Source of the DNA: Macquaria australasica
Lineage: Eukaryota; Chordata; Actinopteri; Centrarchiformes; Percichthyidae
Direction: 5' to 3'
Length of the DNA: 64,000 bases
Assembly: GCA_005408345.1 (NCBI GenBank)
Contig: SEMN01000053.1
Location: forward strand, 310,001 to 374,000
This document shows, one piece after another, positions 52,601 through 62,300 of the stretch. The position numbers and the translations under genes are program-made. Each line of letters opens with the position of its first letter. The first letter of the stretch is position 1. The notes beneath the pieces were generated by a model. That model ran no database searches, was not told the DNA's origin, and saw only the letters and a list, made by a program, of their open reading frames with translations.

Positions 52601-53320
52601 TTCAACCAATGAAGACTGGAGGCCTGGAACTTTAGCGGGATGTTGTTCAATAAGGCCAGACATTTGTGTACGCCTTTGAAATTATGTACATGTGTGTGTT
52701 TTTCTAATTGAGTTCATCTTTTCTTCTTAAAGGAGAAGGAGATACGGAGACTGCAAGCTGTCATACTGAAGCACCAGGTCGGTATCTTGTCCACGACCGC
52801 ATTATACCAAAGCCATTCTTCCTCTGTGTTTAAACTGAATCTCTCTATCTAATGATCATTTGTGTGTCTAATGGAATTATTTTGTACAATATATCCTGTC
52901 AAATTACGCTTTGGGTGTTATTGGTTGTATTTTTATGTTAGCTTACCATTGGTTGGATTTTTCTTGCATTGATTTTCTTGTGTGATTTTTCTATTTCTTA
53001 ATACTTTGCCAACTCTTTCTACCAGGAGTTGGAGAGGCATAGACTAGATATGGTATGGGTATGTTTGTTTCTGTACATTTAACAACATATTGTGAACGTG
53101 TTGTGATAAATGGCTGCCATCATAGCAATGCGTAAAGTGTAGCATTGGCTGCAGTCATACTACATCCTTCCGCATGGCTTTTCCAGAACAGTGCACTGCA
53201 TACGTCTGCTCTATTTGTCTCTCTGAGAAAACACAATCCATTATCCGCCCGATACGATCAAAAATGCCACAGAAAACAGTTTGCAAAGCACTCTGATAGC
53301 CTGAAAGAACACCAACTACC

Positions 53321-53365
<45 letters not shown>

Positions 53366-56300
53366 ATTGTTTTTGTTTTGGATTGATTAAATTTAGGTAC
53401 TCAAAATCCTTTTACTCTACAACATGTGAGCCAACTTCCTAATCCATTCCATCACCTGACAAAAGTCAATATACAGTTTGTACTCCTGCCAGTGATTTAC
53501 ACCACTGAGTTAATGGAAACATAATTCTTGTTTTTTAACTTCTTAATTTTCCTCATTTAAATGTTTTGTCATGGTTGTTCATTTGTGTGTTTATTCTCAC
53601 TAAATATATCTTAACTGTAAGGGAGGCAACAATAGCGTAGATGGACTAGGATGTCTTGATAGTTTCATGCAACATTGTTCATCACTTGATAGATTCAGTG
53701 TTCTGCTTGTCCCTGTAACACTTAATATTTGCTGCTTGTAGTTTTAAAGCTCTTGGCCTGTAATTTTCAGTCTGCCGCTTGCCAACATGCTCAGATTAAT
53801 AATGGCTGCCTCTAACTTTGAGCTTATGCTTTGTGTGTATGCATCACTACCGGCAATTTCGCTTTACGTCTATCATTGTGTTCCATGTGGTTGAACTGTT
53901 GTGTTTTTACAGTGTGCAACATTTTGATTGTGTGATGATCATGACAAATGGGTGATCTGTGTTACTACTTCTACTGTGCATGTCACAGGGTTTATACTGT
54001 GTATTGCATATTGCATATATGAGCCCTTTTCTTTTCAAAAAGTAGCAAGAGCAGTGAATAGAATAGAAACTGTGTCTGTGCTCTGCCAGGAGAGGGAAAG
54101 ACGCAGGCAGCACATGATGCTCATGAAGGCTGTGGAGGCCCGTAAGAAGGCAGAGGTGGGTAACACCTGATCTGCTCCTTGTTTCTGGTCATTCGCGGTT
54201 ACGGTTTTATTGTGTTTTCTGCTCCTTAATAATTTCACGTGAAAGTGCATGAAACTGCAGTCTGTAGTAGTGGGACATAATAACATAAATGTACAGTATG
54301 TGTACATATTGTGAAGTGCAGTCTTTAAGTTTGTGGTTTTTATTGCGTCTACCCTCTGTAATTCTGAGCAAAAGCACAATAGCCTGCAGCAGAGTCTATG
54401 ATACGCTCTCTTTCTCTTGGCTGTAGAAGAAAGAGCGCCTGAAGAAAGAGAAGAAGGATGAGAAGCGGTTAAACAAGGAGAGGAAACTGGAGCTCAGAAG
54501 ACTGGAACTGGAAAAAGCGAAGGAGCTGAAGAAGCCAAATGAAGACATGTGTTTAGCAGATCATAAGGTATTCACACAGTGTGGAGCTGCTGGCAGATGA
54601 AAATGAGAGTCCATGTATGTCATCATGGATAGTCTCCATCTGTGGAGTGGAAAGATTGGATTTTCCACCAGCACAGGGATTTTTTTGACATGGAAATCAA
54701 TCATTATAATCACTGTAGGAGCTATAGGCATGAAGATTAGAAATGCTTTTGACAAATTTATGGTTTCATTGTTTCACTATCAGATCTACCAAAATAGATG
54801 TGTAATATCACTGAAAGCATCTGGAATTGATTAAAAAGAAAGCAAGTGCAGGTCAAAATACTGCCACCAAGTGGCTCTTGAAGCCAAAACACCAACCAGA
54901 GTATTACTGATACTGTTACTGTAGATACTCGAAATCAAAGAATTTTGGGCTTTATTCATGATATTTCTTTAAGGAATTAACAAATAGTCTGAAACACCAA
55001 CATTTTGAGAAACACTGGAAAACGCACACAAATGGTAAAAATGTTGTCTGGGCATTCTTGCAATCAATATTACATCTATTTCTTTGGCAAGGCAAGTTTA
55101 TTTGTAAATCACCTTTCAACAACAAGCCAATTCAAAGTGCTTAACATAAGACAGAAAGGCATTAGGAAAATATAAAAGAGGCACAAGGGAATATAAAAAG
55201 ACACACATAAATAGAATTTTAAAACGATTAAAACAAATAAAATGGATGATAAAAATATGCAACAATAGAATAAGACACAGTAGAATACAAATTACAGTGC
55301 AGCTATAGTGTAGTTCATGATATGAATAAGTAAACCAAGTTTAACTTAATAAAAGGAAGTGGCAAACAGAAAAATCTTAAGCCCTGTTTAAAAGAACTGA
55401 GAATTGGAGCAGATCTCAAGTTTTCTGGGAATTTGATCCAGATATGTGGTGCAGAATATGTATTTTGGCCCTAAACCATTCAGTGCTTTATAAAGCAACA
55501 GTAGTATTTTAAAATCACTTCACACAGGAAGCCAGTGTAAAGATCTGAGAACTGGAGTGATGTGGTCTCTCCTGGTCTTAGTTAGGACTGTAGCAGCAGC
55601 GTTCTGAATTAGCTGCCGTTGTCTGATCGACTTTTTAGAGAGACCTGTGAAGACGGAGCCTACTCAAGATAAACACATGGACATGTTTTCTAAATCCTGC
55701 TGAAACATACATTCTTTAATTCCTGATATATTCCTAAGGATTCTTTGTCTACAGGGACTAGATACAAATTGTTTAGAGATGATAAATATAACGTATTTTA
55801 TTTTTTAAATCTTGCTTGTATTTCTCTCCAGCCACTTCCAGAGTTGTCCCGAATCCCTGGTCTGGTCTTAGCAGGAAGTACCTTCTCTGACTGCCTGATG
55901 GTGCTGCAGTTCCTGTGGAGCTTTGGGAAGGTCCTGAGGTTGGACATAAATCCAAACATGCTCAACCTAAGTGACCTTCAAGAGGGGTTGCTCAACATTG
56001 GGGCCAACATGGGCAAGGTGCAGGACCTGCTGGTGAGCATGCTCTCTGCAGCTGTGTGTGATCCCGGTATACCTGCAGGTCACAAGGTGAGAGTCTGTTA
56101 ATGCACTTTGGAATCTCTAGGGATGTTGAATTGTAACTGGTTCCTGTACTGTGATTTACATGTGTATGCACACACATACATACACATACTACTATGTGCC
56201 CATTAAATGTATTGATTCACACTATTGTACAAATATCACTTTTCACTGCTTCAGTTATTGAAAATGAAGAGTCTGTTTAGGAGTGTTTACAGCAGTTGGT

Positions 56301-59300
56301 ACACATATACATTAAAATCATCATTTTAATAAATTCCCCAAGGCCATTTGTCAATGCTCTGTTGTACGGTGCAATCATGTCTTTACGTGATTTTACATTA
56401 CATTATTACATCTCCTCATATTAAGAGGCTGTCTCAGGCTGTGTACATTGAGTGAGATGTGCATACAAGGACCAGAGACTGCCAACTAAAACATCAAGCA
56501 TGTTTCATAATAATCTGCGCATCCTAGATGTGTCTGACACTTCCCAGGGGTCACTTAAGCACTTAACATTGCTTACTTTACGTTTCAAAGAGATAATTGC
56601 TCAAAAGGAAAGTGTTTTACCAGAATCCCATTCCGCTCTTATGAGCTATACCCTTCACCTGTGTTCAGCTCTCATGGGTTTCAGTATATAAAAAGGATTT
56701 TTTTTACTTGGTTGGTATAAAAAATTAAGCGTTTGTTTGTTGTTTGAATCACTCCATTTGTATCAGAATAAGACGGCCCTGGGGGACCACCTGACTAATG
56801 TGGGGATCAACCGAGACAATGTGTCTGAGATCCTGCAGATCTACATGGAGGGTCACTGTGAGCAGACAGAGCTGGCTGCTCTGGCCCTCAGCCTCAGGAC
56901 CAAGGCTTTTCAGGCCCACAGCCCGTCACAGAAGGCCTCCTTGCTAGCATTCCTGGTTAATGAGCTGTGCTGCAGTAAGGCTGTGGTCAGGTGAGAGTCC
57001 TGATGCCTTCTGACAGTCATTTGGTCTTTGATATTTCTGTTTAACAAATAAAGCAAACTCTCAGATTTTGTTGTAGGGCAGTAATGTTAATGGACTATTC
57101 ATAGTAAACTAAACTACCACTAAAATAAATCTTGGTCATTTTAAGGCTTTGATACATTTGTGTTAAATAAATCATTGTTGGCCTGTGAAAATGATTCAGA
57201 GCACTGTATAAACGTGTTCCTTTTGGGTCTGAAGCAAACAAGTTCATCTTTGTGCCTGAGTGGAAAGTATTGGCTTGTTTTATTCATGGAGGCTTCAATT
57301 TTAATGGAATAAGAGGAGTATCAAAAGGAATATGACAAATCATGGTCTGATGGACAGTTTCACAAGGTTGCATCAAACTGCCTGTCATCAATTTTTCATT
57401 AGCACTGGTCACACTTTGAAACGCATCTGGTGCACACTGCAGTGTGGTGCAAACGCATCATTCTCTTTTTATTATACAGAAAGGTCAGAGAAACATCTGT
57501 TTCAATATTGTCTGATACTTTGCAGTGAGATCGACAAAAACATAGATCACATGACCAACCTGAGGAAGGATAAGTGGGTTGTCGAGGGAAAGCTTCGCAA
57601 GTGAGTATATGCATCATCTAAGCTGTTATTGGAAGATTCTGTGCTTACATTTTGTGTTAGCATGAATGACATGGCGATGCTGAAACAATCTGAATTGCAC
57701 ATGAGCGTGTACTCTACAAGCTGACTGTCCATTTTTTGTCCTCAAAGACTGAGGAGCATCCATGCCAAGAAGACGGGGAAGAGAGAGAGCAGCGTGGGGG
57801 GAGAGGACAGCCACACCTTTGTCATCCCCAGTGCCAGAAACAAATGCAAGAGGAAAGAGGGGGACAGTGAGGAGGAAGAGGACGACGACGATGACAGTGA
57901 AGACCAAGGAGACGACGACGATGAGGAGGAAGAAGAATCAGGGGGAAAGAAGGGGAAGAAATCAGAGATTTGTGAAGAGGAGGTCAGTGACAGCATGATG
58001 CTTTTGCTGGAGCCAGCGGCTAAATCAGTGTTTGTTATTGTAAATGCCAGCCGGTCCACTGGCCTCACACTAATGAGATCTTTTCATCCAGGACAACAGT
58101 GTACACTCGGCCAGCATGGAGGAGCTGGAGAAACAGATAGAGAAGACATACAAGGTAAATTGAACCAGATGAGACACACTTTTTTTTTTCTCAGGATCAG
58201 GTCATCAATGAATTTAATAAATGTACTTTCTGTCTCTGTAGCAACAGTGTCAGATCAGACGGAAGTTATTTGACTCATCTCACTCGCTGCGCTCCATGGC
58301 GATTGGACAGGACCGCTACAAGAGACGTTACTGGGTCCTTCCGCAGTGTGGTGGCATCTTTGTGGAAGGCATGGAGAGCGGAGAAGGTGCAGACCAAAAC
58401 TCATAAGCTCAGATTTAATTCACTTGTGTTCTTGTTCAACATGTACAGGGTAGAAATGTGAATGTTTTTTGTGCACTTTCATGTTACTCAGGTCTTGAAG
58501 AGGTGGAGAGAGAGAAGAAAAGACAGAGGGCTGCTCATGTGATCAGGGTAAAAGAAGAGCAGCTGGTAGAGACAAAGAAGCCAGTGGTCTCCAGCCCAGC
58601 ACAGAGCACCGACGGTGATACATCCACACCAGAGAGCCAGCAGGACAAAGACAGCCTCAATCTCTTCCTCCAAAAACCCGGCTCCTTCTCTAAGCTCAGC
58701 AAACTCCTTGAAGTAGCCAAAATGGCTCAAGATTCAGACATCTGTTCTCACAACAGTCATTCCTCTCAAGTCCCTACCACTTCATCTTATCCCTCATATC
58801 CCACCTCTCAGACAGCCACAACTCAGCAGGGACTGATAGATAAAGCAGACCTTTCAGTGCCATCTCTGCTTAGTGCCCCCCAGCTCAGAAGCAGTCCCTG
58901 GCTAACCTGCAGCCCCCTGTCTATCCTCCATGACGACCAGCTCTCCAAGATACTGACGGAAAAGAACAACCAGTGGTTTAGCCTCTTGCCTCGCTCTCCT
59001 TGCGACGAGTCCTCGGCCACCTCTGGCTCCAGCCCCCCAGCCTCCTCCTCTCCTCTACAGACCATCAGCACCAAATCCCCCTCCTCCCTCTCCCCTAATC
59101 CCCTAGCTACAGCCAGCTCCAGCGCTCCTGCTGGGATCAATAACATGCAGTCGTCTGTCCTTCAGGTCGGTGGATAACAATAATGCTATCTCCGTCTCAG
59201 TCACAATTATTTCAGATCACGCTGTGCTTTTTTAGACACACTGACACGTGTTCTAAATATTATTCGATATTACATGACCATAAAATTGTCGTCGGATCAT

Positions 59301-62300
59301 AATTTAAAGTGTGTGTATTTTTCCTCTCAGCAAATAAAGTCTGGCATTCATCAAAGCAGACTGACGCTGTGTGACACGTCCAGCGCGGCGATAAGTCCCA
59401 GTCTGCCCTTCTCTGGTGCTTCTCTACCCCCCATGCTGGATCTGGCCTCCCAGCATGCAGAGGGTAATGGCAACAAGGTCCTCTTCCTGGCAAATAACAA
59501 CACTGTCAACAAGAGTGAGACCCCAGAGCCCTCGAGTGACAAGCCCGCTTGTGCCTCATTCCCTGCTGTGGAGGTGGCCAAGACCCAGGACTACCCTTGT
59601 CCTCAGCCTATCCCCGAGGGTAAGAATGGCTCGCTGCCAGTATGCACAAGTGAAATATGCTGGACTAAAGACACTCACTGCCCAGACAGCACTGGAATAC
59701 ATGCTGTGACAACTGTCAGTCAATTACACAACTTCCGTATGTTGCTAAAATTAAACAATTATGTGACATTAGTTTTTAAATTTGTGCATGTGTGTGTTGG
59801 CAGAGATGCTGTGCGGCTGGTGGAGGGTGTCAGACATGGAGGAACTGCACAGTCTGGTCAAGGCCCTCCATAGCCGAGGCACCAGAGAGAAGGTCTTGCA
59901 GAAACAGATCCAAAAACATATGGAGTATATGACCCAGCTGTGTGCCAACAGCAAAGATGGTTGGTCCACATTTCCTCTGCTCTCTTTACGTCAAGAGTCA
60001 ACAGACATGCAGTGATATAAACGTGTTGTTATTTGACCTCTTGTGATGTGGCACTTGGTCGCCTTACATTAAATACAATGAGATTGCTTTCAGTGGGCAG
60101 TACATTGCTCATTTTTGTTTGTGTGGTGGCAGCGTTTGATGTTGCAGAGCTGGAGAAGCAGGAGGTGAGTGAGGAGACAGTGGAGAGTTGGTGTGTTGAG
60201 GAGCAGGCCATGGAGGTGGACATCGGCCTGCTGCAGCAGGTCGAAAATCTGGAGAGGAAAGTCATCTCTGCCAGCCTGCAGGTCAAGGTACAGGCAAATG
60301 AGCAATCTACTCTTTCATCTTCTTGCAGCTCATACAGATAATAAACCACAGTTTTTTTTCCCAAATTCATTTTATATGTAATTCCATGTGTAATTCTCCA
60401 GTATATACTTTGATAGGTTCACGTGTCCTCACTTTGTCTCAATGTTAATTACTGTCATCAAATATTGTGTTGCAATGGCCATATTTCACCATATCTCCCT
60501 CAGGGCTGGATGTATCCTGAGCCCCAGTCAGAGAGGGAGGATCTGGTCTATCATGAGCACAAGCTCCTCTCTTCCCCTGCTCCAGAGAAAAAGGGACAGA
60601 AAGAAACCAGCCAGGAGGAACTTCCTGGCAGCGTGGTGCGGCGGCCCAACAATCCGCTTGATATAGCTGTCATCAGGCTGGCAGAGCTGGAGAGGAACAT
60701 CGAGCGAAGGTAGAAAAGGAAGAGACCGATTAGTACAACCTTTCAGATCAGACTGGATAATGTCGCTGTACATGCTCCTGCACCATCCTCTAGTGGTGAT
60801 GGTGAAGGTTCATCCCACACTGATTCTAGAGATTCTTAACTTCTCGCTGTGTAACACTAAACACTGTTTCCCTCTTTACTTTTATGTTGGTTGTTTATGG
60901 CTGGTATCATTCAGTGTAATAATGTTACAGACTGTGGATGTGAATGCTGTACAGTTATGCTGCAGTCTCACTTTCTGTGACCTCTAAGCAGTGAGGAGGA
61001 GGTGGCTCCGGGGATGAGGTTGTGGCGTAAAGCCCTCGGTGAAGTCCGCAGCTCAGCTCAGCTGTCACTCTGCATTCGGCAGCTGCAGAAATCCATTGCC
61101 TGGGAACGGTCCATCATGAAAGTGGTTAGTGACCCCTAATTTCTCCCTCTCTCTCATAATCACAGATTTGTTTATAATGTTTTTTCACACATACATTTAA
61201 ACACCAATTTAAAGATGCCCTTCTTCATGAAGATCGATCTTTAAGGCTGCATGGCTTCTCATTCCATTTCATAAAAACTACTGTATAGATTATAATTTAA
61301 AATTACATAAGCTTCTTGAAAAGAATCGGGGATAACACAATAACTCTCTGCACAGCTTGTGTCCCTTAAAAGGGGGGCTGTTGTGAGGCAAAGGGTGAAA
61401 AGAAAGGAAAGGTGTGTTAGCAGCATCAATTTACAATACGTCATCACCAGGCAACAACCATATCAGATAATAGCCCAATCAGTAACAAATCAACATCATT
61501 CAATATGCCTGGCTGCACAGAACTGCATAAATCACTAGTTTTCATAGTGATGTATATCAGTTTGAACTACATATGTTTGGTGTTTCCAGCACTGCCAGCT
61601 CTGTCAAAAGGGGGATAATGAAGAACTGCTCTTACTCTGTGATGGCTGTGACAAAGGCTGCCACACTTACTGCCATAAACCCAAGATCACTACAGTACCT
61701 GACGGCGACTGGTTTTGTCCCACTTGTGTAGCAAAGGTACACCAGCATGCCCTGAGACTCTTTTGCCATTTATTTAATAAAATCTTTTTTACTATTACAG
61801 TAGATCTAAGGGACCTCATGCCATGCGATTGTCAAATGATAACATAGCTGTATCACATGTACACACCCAAATTAATTGATTTGAATATGATATGTTGTGT
61901 GTGTCTCTACACCAGTCTTCTGTGCGTTCTGTCATTCAGGAAAGTGGTCAATCCCCGCAGAGCAGGAAGCAACAGAGCCGAACAGCTGGAGGGGGGAAGA
62001 AAGGCAGTGAGGTAAAACGAAATGGTAAGCCATCTGCGGTAGGAGAGCTCATCAAAGAGGAGGCTGCCAGCAGCAACAGCGTGCCAAAGAAAGGTACCAA
62101 GGAGTTCAAGAAGAGGAAAGGAGACGACAGCCCACCCAGCTCCCAGGCCAGACATGACAGCCCTGTCTCCTGTGCGAAAAAAGCCAAAACGGCCAAAGAC
62201 AACAACACAAATGGGCTGGCGATGTGCCGGTACGCATGGACACATACTCACTGCATGCATAGGACCTAGCAGCATTTACTTTACCTCTTCTCATTGTTAA

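Noticed and set aside
57626..58068. Minus-strand frames of 93-108 codons with long Ser runs
   Set aside because: They are shadows of the acidic coding exon 24 of baz2b; GAC/GAG-rich codons read in reverse give Ser/Val/Leu runs.
58823..59146. Minus-strand 107-codon frame
   Set aside because: Antisense shadow of baz2b exon 27, which has strong family matches on the + strand.
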